This document shows positions 27,038 to 36,219 of a DNA stretch of 64,000 nucleotides, one piece after another (within the stretch, counting starts at the first letter, position 1; the number at the start of each line of letters is the position of its first letter). A program made the position numbers and the translations under genes. The DNA comes from Lachnospiraceae bacterium (GTDB lineage Bacteria > Bacillota > Clostridia > Lachnospirales > Lachnospiraceae): the NCBI GenBank assembly GCA_910575035.1, contig CAJTDL010000023.1, positions 1 through 64,000 on the forward strand, written 5' to 3'. The notes under the pieces were generated by a model that was not told the DNA's origin, made no database searches, and saw only the letters and a list, made by a program, of their open reading frames with translations.

Positions 27038-28351
27038 ATGGCTGGCAGCAATGTGAATACCAGGGAAATTATATTGGGCATCCTGTTAGAGGTGACCAGG
27101 GATGGGGAATATAGCCATATTGCCATCCGGAATACCCTGGAAAAATACCAATATTTGGAGAAGCAGGAGCGTAGCTTTATTACGCGTGTTTGTGAAGGGA
27201 CACTGGAGCATATGATTACCATAGATTATATGATTGACCAGTTTTCTACCGTGAAGGCGCGTAAAATGAAGCCCGTCCTGCGCTGTATCCTCAGAAGCAG
27301 TGTATATGAATTGAAATATATGGATGCAGTCCCGCCTTCGGCCACCTGCAATGAGGCTGTGAAGCTGGCGCAAAAAAAAGGCTTTCGCAGCCTGAAGGGG
27401 TTTGTGAATGGCGTATTGCGTAATATCAGCCGGAATTTGGATACAATTTCACTGCCTGACCCGCAGGATTCCCCCTTGGGCTATCTTTCTGTGGCCTATT
27501 CCATGCCGATGTGGATTTTAGAAGTGTGGAAAAAATCCTATTCTATTGATCAGATCGAAGGATTTCTGAAATCTTTTTTTAGCCCTTCCCCTACGGTAAT
27601 TCGCATAAATCTCCTTAAAATATCAAAAAAAGATTTAATAAACGAGTTAGAGGCTGAAGGGATAAAGGTTTCAGAGGGTACAGGCGTTTCAGATGCGCTG
27701 TTTATCAGCGGCTATGACTATCTGGGGAAGGTTCCGGGGTTTCAGGAAGGGAAATTTTATGTGCAGGATCTCAGTTCTATGCAGGTGTCCCTGTGGGCAG
27801 AGCCGAAAAAGGGGGATTATGTGATAGATGTCTGTGCAGCGCCCGGAGGGAAAAGCATCCATATGGCAGAGCTGATGCAGGGGACTGGCATTGTGGAGGC
27901 TAGGGACCTGACTCCTTATAAAGTGTCCCTGATCCAGGAGAATATAGTACGGTGCCAGCTTCAAAATATTTATCCTCTGGTAGCGGATGCACGGGTTTTG
28001 GATCCAGGGAAAGTAGGGAAGGCGGATATTGTGATTGCAGACCTCCCCTGTTCTGGCCTGGGGGCAATCGGTAAACGGTCGGATATAAAATATAAGGTTT
28101 CGCCTGAAATGTGCCGGGAGCTGGCCTTGCTCCAAAGAGAAATTTTACATACCGTGCAGCAGTATGTAAAGCCTGGCGGCATCCTGATGTACAGCACTTG
28201 TACCATAAACCCTGCCGAGAATGAGGAAAATGTAAGCTGGTTTTTAGGGAGCCATCCGCATTTTTCCTTAGAGCGCCAACAGCAGATACTGCCCCAGGAA
28301 AAGACGAATGACGGCTTCTTCCTGGCAAAGCTGCGCTGTGTGGGGGAATGA
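27038..28351 (+). CDS. rsmB: 16S rRNA m5C967 methyltransferase RsmB (Sun)
   Basis: The SAM-dependent enzyme methylates C967 of 16S rRNA. An N-terminal NusB-like RNA-binding domain (residues ~1-140; ATCNEAVKLAQKKGFRS) precedes the Rossmann methyltransferase. SAM motif I is DVCAAPGGKS; the two catalytic cysteines are in DLPCSGLG and YSTCTINPAENE. The upstream ATG 27020 overlaps the GAGGAGG ribosome site, so ATG 27038 nine bases after it is chosen; length 437. Confidence 0.94.
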   Translation: MAGSNVNTREIILGILLEVTRDGEYSHIAIRNTLEKYQYLEKQERSFITRVCEGTLEHMITIDYMIDQFSTVKARKMKPVLRCILRSSVYELKYMDAVPPSATCNEAVKLAQKKGFRSLKGFVNGVLRNISRNLDTISLPDPQDSPLGYLSVAYSMPMWILEVWKKSYSIDQIEGFLKSFFSPSPTVIRINLLKISKKDLINELEAEGIKVSEGTGVSDALFISGYDYLGKVPGFQEGKFYVQDLSSMQVSLWAEPKKGDYVIDVCAAPGGKSIHMAELMQGTGIVEARDLTPYKVSLIQENIVRCQLQNIYPLVADARVLDPGKVGKADIVIADLPCSGLGAIGKRSDIKYKVSPEMCRELALLQREILHTVQQYVKPGGILMYSTCTINPAENEENVSWFLGSHPHFSLERQQQILPQEKTNDGFFLAKLRCVGE

Positions 28352-28437
28352 ACGGGGCACAATAAGCGAAGTACGGATTTTTCACTCACAGACAGGGGGA
28401 ATTTCAGGTATGTACCAGCAAAGAATAGGGGGAATCA

Positions 28438-29487
28438 ATGGAAAAAGCAGATATTAAATCCTTTTATAACAATGAGTTAGAAGAATTATTAATAACCCTG
28501 GGTGAAAAGCCTTTCCGTGCCAGGCAGATTTACAGCTGGCTTCATGTAAAGCATGCCACATCCTTTGAGCAGATGACAGACCTGTCCAAAAAGTTAAAAG
28601 AAATTTTAATAGATAGATGTTCCATTACTGTCTTAAGACAGGAAAGGCTGCAGTGCTCTAAGGCTGACGGAACCAGGAAATATTTGTTTGCCCTGGAGGA
28701 TGGGAATATGGTGGAAAGCGTGTGGATGAAATACCGTCATGGGAACAGCGTCTGTATCTCATCCCAAGCTGGCTGCCGTATGGGCTGCCGTTTTTGCGCC
28801 TCTGCCCTGGGAGGGCTGGTGCGGAACCTGACAGCAGGAGAGATGCTGGAGCAGGTCTACCGTATCCAGGAGGACACCGGGGAACGGGTATCCCATGTGG
28901 TGGTCATGGGGACAGGAGAGCCTTTGGATAATTATGATAACTTCCTGCGGTTTGTACGCCTTTTATCTGATAAAAAAGGGGCAAATATCAGCCAGCGGAA
29001 TATTACGGCCTCCACTTGTGGGATTGTGCCGAATATACGCAGGCTGGCAGAGGAAAAACTGCAGATTACCCTGGCTCTGTCCCTGCATGCGCCTTCTCAG
29101 GAAAAGCGCCTTTCCCTAATGCCAGTGGCGAAGAAATATGATATTCAGGAGGTTTTGGGGGCATGCCGTGATTATTTTGCCAGCACAGGGCGGAGGATTA
29201 CCTTTGAATACAGCCTGATGGGGGGCGTCAATGACAGCGGGGAGGACGCCAGGCAGCTTGCCAGGCTGCTGAAAGGCATGAACTGCCATGTGAACCTGAT
29301 TCCGGTAAATCCGGTGGATGAGCGGGATTACAGGCAGCCCTCCCCACAAAGGGTTTCTAATTTCAAAAATAACCTTGAAAAATATGGAATAAATGTTACT
29401 ATAAGAAGGGAAATGGGCCGGGATATAGACGGAGCCTGTGGACAATTGCGGAAACGATATCTAAAAAGGGAGGCGGGAATTTTATGA
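28438..29487 (+). CDS. rlmN: radical SAM 23S rRNA / tRNA adenine-C2 methyltransferase RlmN
   Basis: RlmN methylates A2503 of 23S rRNA and A37 of some tRNAs. The radical-SAM cluster motif CxxxCxxC reads CRMGCRFC near residue 115-122, with GTGEPLDN following. The mechanistic second cysteine pair is visible as STCGIVPN and the C-terminal DIDGACGQLR. The N-terminal domain (LGEKPFRARQIYSWLHVK) is standard. The gene stop overlaps the next start (ATGA at 29484). Confidence 0.96.
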   Translation: MEKADIKSFYNNELEELLITLGEKPFRARQIYSWLHVKHATSFEQMTDLSKKLKEILIDRCSITVLRQERLQCSKADGTRKYLFALEDGNMVESVWMKYRHGNSVCISSQAGCRMGCRFCASALGGLVRNLTAGEMLEQVYRIQEDTGERVSHVVVMGTGEPLDNYDNFLRFVRLLSDKKGANISQRNITASTCGIVPNIRRLAEEKLQITLALSLHAPSQEKRLSLMPVAKKYDIQEVLGACRDYFASTGRRITFEYSLMGGVNDSGEDARQLARLLKGMNCHVNLIPVNPVDERDYRQPSPQRVSNFKNNLEKYGINVTIRREMGRDIDGACGQLRKRYLKREAGIL

Positions 29488-30227
29488 GGGCATTATCCAA
29501 AACGGACACAGGGAAAAGGCGGCGGATGAACCAGGATTATGTGTTCCTGTCGGAAACGCCGGTGGGCGCGTTGCCAAATCTGTTAATCTTGGCAGATGGC
29601 ATGGGCGGCCATAATGCAGGGGACTATGCTTCCAGATATACGGTGGAAACAATTGTAGACTCTGTAAAAAAGAGCAGGGAGCATGCGCCAATTGCCATTA
29701 TCAAGAAAGCCATCCAATGCGCCAATCAGGCAGTCCTGGCGAAAGCGCGGACAGACATAGATTTAGAGGGTATGGGGACTACGGTTGTGGTAGCCACAGT
29801 GATTGGAGATGAGCTGTGCGTGGCAAATGTAGGCGACAGCCGCCTTTACCTGGCCAGCGACAGCTTAGAGCAGATTACAAAGGACCATTCCTATGTGCAG
29901 GAGATGGTGCGCAGGGGGGAGATTTCCCCAGAAGCCGCCAGGGTGCATCCAGACCGGAATATCATTACCCGGGCCATTGGCGGGGGAAAAGGGATTGCCA
30001 TAGATTTTTTTGAAGTGGAGCTGCGCAGGGGGGATCAAATCCTTATGTGCTCAGATGGGCTGACCGATATGCTGGAGGATCAGGAGATCTTTGATATCAT
30101 AAATAAGAGGCAGGATTTGCCATCCACGTTGGGAGAGCTGGTGGATATGGCCAATCAGCATGGGGGGAATGACAATATAACTGTGATTATGACAGAGGCA
30201 TTTGGAGGTGAGGTGAAAAAATGCTAA
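29484..30227 (+). CDS. prpC: PP2C-family Ser/Thr protein phosphatase (PrpC/Stp)
   Basis: The metal-dependent phosphatase opposes the PASTA kinase encoded next. Motifs: RRRMNQD near the start, LADGMGGHNAGDYAS with metal ligands, GTTVVVATV, NVGDSRLYL, CSDGLTDML, and GGNDNITVI at the end. It is translationally coupled to rlmN upstream (4-base overlap), and its last codons overlap the kinase start by 7 bases. Length 247 is usual for the family. Confidence 0.95.
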   Translation: MRALSKTDTGKRRRMNQDYVFLSETPVGALPNLLILADGMGGHNAGDYASRYTVETIVDSVKKSREHAPIAIIKKAIQCANQAVLAKARTDIDLEGMGTTVVVATVIGDELCVANVGDSRLYLASDSLEQITKDHSYVQEMVRRGEISPEAARVHPDRNIITRAIGGGKGIAIDFFEVELRRGDQILMCSDGLTDMLEDQEIFDIINKRQDLPSTLGELVDMANQHGGNDNITVIMTEAFGGEVKKC

Positions 30228-32305
30228 GAGAGGGAACTTATATAGCAAACAGGTATGAAATTGTTGGAAAAGCAGGAACCGGCGGAATGGCGGATGTCTA
30301 CAAAGCCAAAGACCATACCCTTGGGCGTTTTGTAGGGATCAAGGTGCTGAAACAGGAGTTTTCAGAGGATGTGAACTTTGTGACAAAATTCCGTACGGAG
30401 GCACAGTCTGCAGCCGGCCTGGAGCACCCCAATATTGTGAATATTTATGATGTAGGCAGCGAAAATTCCATGCATTACATTGTGATGGAATATGTGGAAG
30501 GCATTACCCTTAAGACCTATATTGAGAAAAAAGGCAGGCTTTCCTTTAAGGAGGCGGTCAGCATTGCCATCCAGGTAGGGCGGGGCATTGAGGCAGCCCA
30601 CAGCAAGCATATTATCCACAGGGACATTAAGCCCCAGAATATCATGATTTCCACAGAAGGGAAGGTGAAGGTCACAGACTTTGGCATTGCCAGGGTGACG
30701 ACATCCAACACAATCAATGCGGATGTGATGGGATCCGTGCATTATTCTTCCCCGGAACAGGCCAGGAATGGGTTTGTGGATGGGAAAAGCGATATTTATT
30801 CCCTTGGGATTGTAATGTATGAGATGGTGACTGGGCGGGTGCCCTTTGACGGGGAATCTACAGTGGCCATTGCTATCCAGCATCTGCAGGAGGAAATGGT
30901 AGCGCCAAGCGCCTATGCCCCGGATTTGCCTGTCAGCATAGAGAAGATTATTTTAAAGTGTACCCAAAAAAGCCCGGACCGCCGTTACGACAACATTGGC
31001 GACCTGCTGTTGGATCTGAAGCGGGCATTGATTAATCCAGATGAGGACTTTGTGGTGATGGTTCCCCTGGGACAGCAGGAGAAGACGAAGGTTGTGAAGC
31101 CGGATGAGGTAGAGAGCATCAAAAGGCGGAGCAGGGATGTCTATTACCAGGAAGAAAAGGAAGAGCCACAGGAGGAAGCCGAAGAGGAAGAGGAGGAAGA
31201 TGACGACGGCTTTTTGAATCCAAAGATGGAAAAGGCCGTGACGATTATGGGAATTGTGGCGGCAGTCATTATTGTCATTATTATCGTATATATCGGCGGG
31301 AGTTTTTTGGGGCTGTTCCGGTTTGGGGGCGGCAGCGGTGAGGACGAGCCGGATGGCGAGCCGATACAAAAGGTACAGGATGAGGAAGATGAGGATGCCG
31401 GGAAGGTAGAGATGATCGACATCAAGAACATGACCTTTGACGAGGCGAAAAATGCATTGAATACCATACACCTGGGGATTGAAAGGGACGGAGAAGAATC
31501 TTCGGATACTTATGCAGAAGGGCGCATTATTTCCCAAAGTGAGGAAAAGGGCACTATGCTGGAGGAAAATACCACGATCAAGGTGGTAATCAGCACTGGA
31601 GTCGGTGAGGTTCCGGTGCCAAATGTAATGGGCATGGACAAAGCCACGGCAGAAACCACATTGAAGGCTCAGGGCTTTTATCCCAGCTTTGATTACGATT
31701 ACAGCGACCAGGAGAATGACAAGGTGATTTCCCAGAGCCCTGTGGGGGACACAAAGGCTAAGAAGGGGGAGACTGTCACCGTGATCCTAAGCCGTGGGAA
31801 GGAGCCCATCAGGATGCCCAATGTGCTGCGCAAGCCGGAAGCAGATGCAAAGGCTGAGTTGGGAGCGCTGGGTCTGTATGTAACATCTACTACTGATTAC
31901 AGCGATGATGTTCCGGAAGGCTATGTAATCTGGCAGAGTGAGGAGGAAGGCAGGATGTTAGAGGAAAAATCAGCTGTCACCATATGCATCAGCCTTGGCA
32001 AGAAGATCACCACGCTTTATTATTCCTTAGATGGCTATGAGATCCAGAAGCTGGACGAGATCCCGGAGGATGTGATCAGCGTGCAGGCAACGATTACGCT
32101 GTTTAAGGCCGAGGGCAATGATGTGATCAATAGCTGGACAGCCAGTACATTCCCCTTTACAGTCAGCCAGGGGAATATTGAAAATTGCGATGTTGGGTAT
32201 TTTGTGATTGAATGGGAATGGAAATATGAGGAGGAAGATGGCTCTATTATTACAGAGGGGACAGAGACCTATATTGAGAATGTTACCTTTACGCCAAACC
32301 AATAG
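30221..32305 (+). CDS. prkC: PASTA-domain Ser/Thr protein kinase (PrkC/Stk)
   Basis: The membrane receptor kinase senses cell-wall fragments. The cytosolic kinase spans residues ~12-270: glycine loop GKAGTGGMADVY, Lys41, catalytic HRDIKPQN with Asp135, DFGIAR at 153-158. An acidic juxtamembrane stretch (QEEAEEEEEEDDDG) precedes one helix near residues 343-367. Outside are three PASTA repeats, starting MIDIKNMTFDEAKNAL, VPVPNVMGMDKATAETTL and IRMPNVLRKPEADAKAEL. A C-terminal beta-rich extension of ~110 residues is not a PASTA repeat. Confidence 0.96.
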   Translation: MLREGTYIANRYEIVGKAGTGGMADVYKAKDHTLGRFVGIKVLKQEFSEDVNFVTKFRTEAQSAAGLEHPNIVNIYDVGSENSMHYIVMEYVEGITLKTYIEKKGRLSFKEAVSIAIQVGRGIEAAHSKHIIHRDIKPQNIMISTEGKVKVTDFGIARVTTSNTINADVMGSVHYSSPEQARNGFVDGKSDIYSLGIVMYEMVTGRVPFDGESTVAIAIQHLQEEMVAPSAYAPDLPVSIEKIILKCTQKSPDRRYDNIGDLLLDLKRALINPDEDFVVMVPLGQQEKTKVVKPDEVESIKRRSRDVYYQEEKEEPQEEAEEEEEEDDDGFLNPKMEKAVTIMGIVAAVIIVIIIVYIGGSFLGLFRFGGGSGEDEPDGEPIQKVQDEEDEDAGKVEMIDIKNMTFDEAKNALNTIHLGIERDGEESSDTYAEGRIISQSEEKGTMLEENTTIKVVISTGVGEVPVPNVMGMDKATAETTLKAQGFYPSFDYDYSDQENDKVISQSPVGDTKAKKGETVTVILSRGKEPIRMPNVLRKPEADAKAELGALGLYVTSTTDYSDDVPEGYVIWQSEEEGRMLEEKSAVTICISLGKKITTLYYSLDGYEIQKLDEIPEDVISVQATITLFKAEGNDVINSWTASTFPFTVSQGNIENCDVGYFVIEWEWKYEEEDGSIITEGTETYIENVTFTPNQ

Positions 32306-32319
32306 GCCGGGGAATGGAT

Positions 32320-33198
32320 ATGCAGGGAAAGATTATCAAAGGGATTGCAGGGTTTTACTATGTGCATGTGCCGGGAACCGGGGTTTTTGAGTGCAAGGCT
32401 AAGGGGATTTTCCGAAAAGAGAAAGTGAAGCCTCTGGTGGGGGATAACGTCAGGATGGATGTGATCAGCCTGGAGGAAAAGACAGGGAATGTGGCGGAAA
32501 TCCTCCCCAGAGAAAATGAGCTGATCCGCCCGGCAGTGGCAAATATTGACCAGGCATTGGTCATCTTTGCGGTGAATAAGCCAAAGCCTAATTTTAACCT
32601 GCTGGATCGGTTTTTGGTCACGATGGAGAGCCAGCAGGTAGAAACGGTCATTTGCTTTAATAAGATGGATCTGGCGGGGGATGGGGAGTTATGCCAGCTT
32701 TCGGAGATTTACAGGCATAGCGGCTACCAGATGGTGTTTGCCAGTGCAGCGAAAGAGCAAGGGATTGCAGGGATACGGAAGATTCTGGAGGGGAAGACCA
32801 CTGCTGTGGCCGGGCCTTCTGGAGTAGGGAAGTCTTCGTTGATCAATTTGCTGCAGCCAGAAGCATCTATGGAGATTGGGGCGATCAGCGAGAAGGTGGA
32901 GCGGGGGAAACATACAACCCGGCATTCACAGCTGATCCATATAGAAGGGCATAGCTATATTATGGATACTCCAGGATTTAGCTCCCTGTACCTGATGGGG
33001 ATGAGAGAGGAGGAGCTAAAGGAGTATTTTAGGGAATTTCAGGAATATGAAGATGGCTGTCGTTTTTTGGGGTGCAGCCATATCCATGAGCCAGGCTGCA
33101 AGGTGAAGGAAGCCCTTGGGGAAGGGAAGGTCAGCCGGGTCCGGTATGAGGATTATGTGCTTTTGTATGAAGAATTGAAGAATACGAAGAAATATTGA
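32320..33198 (+). CDS. rsgA: ribosome small-subunit-dependent GTPase RsgA
   Basis: RsgA is a circularly permuted GTPase that checks late 30S maturation. It has an N-terminal OB fold (MQGKIIKGIAGFYYVHV), then G4 NKMD, G1 GPSGVGKSSL and G3 DTPGF in the permuted order, and a C-terminal zinc knuckle with Cys-Cys-His-Cys in CRFLGCSHIHEPGC. ATG 32320 is preferred over ATG 32314 because GGGG lies one base from the latter. Its place after prkC is the standard order. Confidence 0.95.
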   Translation: MQGKIIKGIAGFYYVHVPGTGVFECKAKGIFRKEKVKPLVGDNVRMDVISLEEKTGNVAEILPRENELIRPAVANIDQALVIFAVNKPKPNFNLLDRFLVTMESQQVETVICFNKMDLAGDGELCQLSEIYRHSGYQMVFASAAKEQGIAGIRKILEGKTTAVAGPSGVGKSSLINLLQPEASMEIGAISEKVERGKHTTRHSQLIHIEGHSYIMDTPGFSSLYLMGMREEELKEYFREFQEYEDGCRFLGCSHIHEPGCKVKEALGEGKVSRVRYEDYVLLYEELKNTKKY

Positions 33199-33327
33199 AA
33201 ATTTCCTGAAGCTTGGAAAGCCTGGCTGCGCAGAAAGGAAAAGTCTGTTTTAGTGTGGGAAAGGAAGAAAGAAAAATAGAGGAGAAGGCTAAGAAAAGGT
33301 GCATGAAGGCACGGAACGGAGGTTTTT

Positions 33328-33978
33328 ATGAATTATTTAGCGCCATCAATATTAGCGGCGGATTTTTCCTGTTTGGGGGAACAGGTAAAATGTTTGGATA
33401 GGGCAGGAGCCCAGTATGTGCATATTGATGTAATGGATGGGAACTTTGTGCCCAGCATTTCCTTTGGGATGCCGGTGATCCAGACGCTCCGGCCCTGTAC
33501 AGGGCGGGTGTTTGATGTGCATTTGATGATTGAAGAGCCATCCCGGTATTTGAAGGAATTTGTAAAGTGCGGGGCAGATATGATCACAGTGCATGCAGAA
33601 AGCTGCAGGCATTTGGACCGCACGATAGATGAGATCAGGCAGCTTGGCATACGGGCGTCTGTGGCCTTGAACCCAGGAACGGATTTGAGCGTTTTGGAAT
33701 ATGTGCTGCCTAAGCTGGATATGGTATTGGTTATGACGGTGAACCCAGGGTTTGGGGGGCAGAAGTTTATCGGTTATACGAAGGATAAGATCCGCAAATT
33801 GCGCCGCATTATGGAAGAAAGAGGGATAAAGGCCGATATCGAGGTGGATGGTGGAATTACCCTGGAGAATGTAGGAAGCGTCCTGGAGGCTGGGGCGAAT
33901 GTGATCGTGGCGGGAAGCGCTGTGTTTAAAGGAGATATTGAAGAGAATGTAAAATCATTTTTGGAAGTTATGGGTTAA
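33328..33978 (+). CDS. rpe: ribulose-phosphate 3-epimerase
   Basis: It interconverts ribulose-5-phosphate and xylulose-5-phosphate. The TIM barrel of 216 residues has the starting LAPSILAADFSCLGEQ, metal ligands in HIDVMDGNFVP and DVHLMI, the phosphate-binding VNPGFGGQKF and the C-terminal EVDGGI and AGSAVF. ACGGAGG precedes ATG 33328. It belongs to the rsgA-rpe-thiN end of the cluster. Confidence 0.95.
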   Translation: MNYLAPSILAADFSCLGEQVKCLDRAGAQYVHIDVMDGNFVPSISFGMPVIQTLRPCTGRVFDVHLMIEEPSRYLKEFVKCGADMITVHAESCRHLDRTIDEIRQLGIRASVALNPGTDLSVLEYVLPKLDMVLVMTVNPGFGGQKFIGYTKDKIRKLRRIMEERGIKADIEVDGGITLENVGSVLEAGANVIVAGSAVFKGDIEENVKSFLEVMG

Positions 33979-34125
33979 GGAATGTACATATTAAGTTATA
34001 GATTCAGCCGCAATACAAGATGTATCGAATATGCGGATTGTTTGGATAAGTATTGCGTGAAGAGTGAATGTTTAAGTTAAGCGGTAATTTAAGAAGAAAT
34101 CCATAATAGAAAGTGGGAAAGAAGA

Positions 34126-34794
34126 GTGCAAGCATTGATTGTCAGCGGCGGCTGCCTGGAGGATTCCTTTGCAGCTGCCTATGTTAAGAGCCATTCCTTC
34201 GGCCTGATGATTGCAGCAGATTCTGGCATGGGATTTTTTGAACGGAATGGCTGGGTTCCGGATTATATTGTGGGGGACTTTGACTCTGTAAAGCCAGGGG
34301 TTCTTCAAAGGTTTTCTGATTCAGGAGGGGCAGAGGCTAAGGGGAAGAAGCCTGTGATTTTGCAGTTTCAGCCGGAAAAGGATGAGACGGATACAGAAAT
34401 TGCCATTCGTACGGCGATTGAGCACGGATGCGGCGCCATTCATCTTCTGGGTGCTACCGGGACGCGGGTGGATCATATGCTGGGGAATATTCATCTGCTT
34501 GGAATGGCAATGGAGCAGGGCGTGGAATGTTTTATGGTAGATCCGAAGAATCGGGTCCGAATGGTGCAGCATGGATTAGTGCTGAAAAAAGAGGAGCAGT
34601 ATGGGGATTATATTTCCTTGCTGCCCTTTACGCCAGAGGTGACGGGGCTTACTTTGCGTGGGATGAAATATCCGTTGGACCGTGCCGTTATGAAATGTTA
34701 CCATTCCCTGGGGGTCAGCAATGAGATTGTTGGAGCGCAGGCAGAGATTTCTTTTCAGGAGGGCGTGCTGCTTGTGATGGAATCAAAGGACTAA
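34126..34794 (+). CDS. thiN: thiamine pyrophosphokinase
   Basis: It converts thiamine to thiamine pyrophosphate with ATP. The 222-residue product has the family motifs IAADSGMGFF, YIVGDFDSV, FQPEKDETDTEIAI, and LLGATGTRVDHMLGNI. The start is GTG at 34126 (no ATG nearby), with GGGAAAGAA as a weak ribosome site. It is the last gene of the cluster; a strong terminator follows. Confidence 0.93.
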   Translation: MQALIVSGGCLEDSFAAAYVKSHSFGLMIAADSGMGFFERNGWVPDYIVGDFDSVKPGVLQRFSDSGGAEAKGKKPVILQFQPEKDETDTEIAIRTAIEHGCGAIHLLGATGTRVDHMLGNIHLLGMAMEQGVECFMVDPKNRVRMVQHGLVLKKEEQYGDYISLLPFTPEVTGLTLRGMKYPLDRAVMKCYHSLGVSNEIVGAQAEISFQEGVLLVMESKD

Positions 34795-34847
34795 GAATCG
34801 AACGGAAAAGGGTAGGAGTACGCAAAATGAAAGTGTCCTTATGGACA

Positions 34848-34890
34848 ATGTCTATCCTGTATGCAGGCAGGATAGGCATTTTTATTTTTT
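34848..34890 (+). terminator. intrinsic terminator closing the priA-thiN cluster
   Basis: ATGTCTATCCTG (34848-34859) pairs with CAGGATAGGCAT (34868-34879) with one G-U pair, followed by TTTTATTTTTT. Confidence 0.9.
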
Positions 34891-34995
34891 CTTGCGGTTT
34901 CTCTTATCGGGAAAGGCCAGAAATGCAATAATCAAACTACCAACGGATCTTATCAAGCCAGGCTTATATCATTTAGAAAAAATTTCTCCCAAAGG

Positions 34996-35024
34996 TTGAA
35001 ATCCACACTGCAATGTGTTAAAAT
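34996..35024 (+). promoter_or_regulatory. promoter of carAB
   Basis: TTGAAA (34996-35001) and TAAAAT (35019-35024) are 17 bp apart. Transcription would start near 35031, giving a leader of about 120 nt. Confidence 0.7.
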
Positions 35025-35053
35025 GCTTATAATTTTGAATTGGAAACCTCAAA

Positions 35054-35124
35054 AAAGAATGCGATGGCGCAGTTAATTCTTTTTTTTTGCCAAAAATCAG
35101 GTGTTTCTACCTGCGATGGCGCAG
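35054..35124 (+). promoter_or_regulatory. attenuator-like leader before carA
   Basis: In the leader, AAAGAAT (35054-35060) can pair with ATTCTTT around a GCG/CGC inner stem, and is followed by nine T: a terminator placed before the gene. The 13-mer TGCGATGGCGCAG occurs inside it (35060-35072) and again at 35112-35124, where CTGCG/CGCAG forms a second hairpin. Duplicated motif plus early terminator suggests conditional termination of the pyrimidine/arginine pathway genes. It does not match the PyrR site I know. Confidence 0.5.
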
Positions 35125-35149
35125 ATCAGACAGAAAGGGCGGTAAACAA

Positions 35150-36217
35150 ATGAAAGCATTTTTAATTTTAGAAGACAAAACCGTGCTGGAAGGCATCAGT
35201 ATCGGCTCTGCCCGGGAGGTTATCAGCGAAATTGTCTTCAACACTTCCATGACAGGCTACTTGGAGGTCTTAACAGACCCTTCCTATGCCGGCCAGGCAG
35301 TGGTTATGACCTATCCTTTAATTGGGAATTATGGCGTTACGCCAGATATGGAGTCTGCAAAGCCCTGGGCGGACGGCTATATTGTCCGGGAACTGTCCCG
35401 TATGCCCAGCAATTTCCGCTGCAAAGGCACCATACAGGACTTTTTGCAGCAGCATGATATCCCAGGCGTTGCTGGAATTGATACCCGTGCCCTGACAAAG
35501 ATCCTTCGGGAAAAAGGAACCATGAATGGCATGATCACCACCAATGAGAATTATGATTTGGAAGAAATCATCCCCAAACTGAAAGCATATACCACAGGAA
35601 ATGTGGTAGATAAGGTAACATGCACTAACATTTCTATCCTGAAAGGCAAAAAGAAGCGAGTGGCCCTGCTGGATTTAGGAGCCAAGAAAAACATTGCCAA
35701 ATCCCTGCAGGACAGAGGCTGCGAGGTGGCGGTTTACCCAGCCCATACCTCGGCAGAGGAAATCCTTTCTGCTCAGCCAGATGGAATCATGCTGAGCAAC
35801 GGCCCCGGGGACCCCAAAGAGTGCCAGGCCATCATACAGGAAATCAAAAAGCTTTATGCTTCTGATACGCCGATCTTTGCCATTTGCCTGGGCCATCAGC
35901 TCATGGCGTTGGCCAATGGCGCAGATACCCACAAGATGAAATATGGCCATCGCGGCGGCAACCATCCAGTAAAAGATTTAGAAACGGGGAGGGTATACAT
36001 CTCATCCCAAAACCACGGCTATGTAGTAGATACGAAGAGCCTGGATCCGGCCATAGCCGTTCCGGCATTTGTCAATGTCAATGACGGCACCAACGAGGGC
36101 TTAAAGTACGCCGGGAAAAATATTTTCACCGTGCAGTTCCATCCAGAGGCCTGCCCGGGTCCCCAGGACAGTGGGTACTTATTTGACCGCTTTATTAATA
36201 TGATGGGAGGGAATTAA
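35150..36217 (+). CDS. carA: carbamoyl-phosphate synthase small subunit
   Basis: This glutaminase subunit supplies ammonia to CarB for carbamoyl phosphate (pyrimidines and arginine). The N-terminal half starts MKAFLILEDKTVLEGISIGS. The C-terminal class I amidotransferase has the nucleophile Cys in FAICLGHQLMAL and the His/Glu pair in VQFHPEACPGP. The frame is open upstream into the leader hairpins; ATG 35150 follows AAAGGGCGG and begins the family sequence. carB follows after 2 bases. Confidence 0.95.
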   Translation: MKAFLILEDKTVLEGISIGSAREVISEIVFNTSMTGYLEVLTDPSYAGQAVVMTYPLIGNYGVTPDMESAKPWADGYIVRELSRMPSNFRCKGTIQDFLQQHDIPGVAGIDTRALTKILREKGTMNGMITTNENYDLEEIIPKLKAYTTGNVVDKVTCTNISILKGKKKRVALLDLGAKKNIAKSLQDRGCEVAVYPAHTSAEEILSAQPDGIMLSNGPGDPKECQAIIQEIKKLYASDTPIFAICLGHQLMALANGADTHKMKYGHRGGNHPVKDLETGRVYISSQNHGYVVDTKSLDPAIAVPAFVNVNDGTNEGLKYAGKNIFTVQFHPEACPGPQDSGYLFDRFINMMGGN

Positions 36218-36219
36218 TC

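Noticed and set aside
35060-35124. PyrR-binding site before carA
   Set aside because: The duplicated TGCGATGGCGCAG hairpins do not fit the PyrR loop consensus as I know it, so only an unassigned attenuator is claimed.
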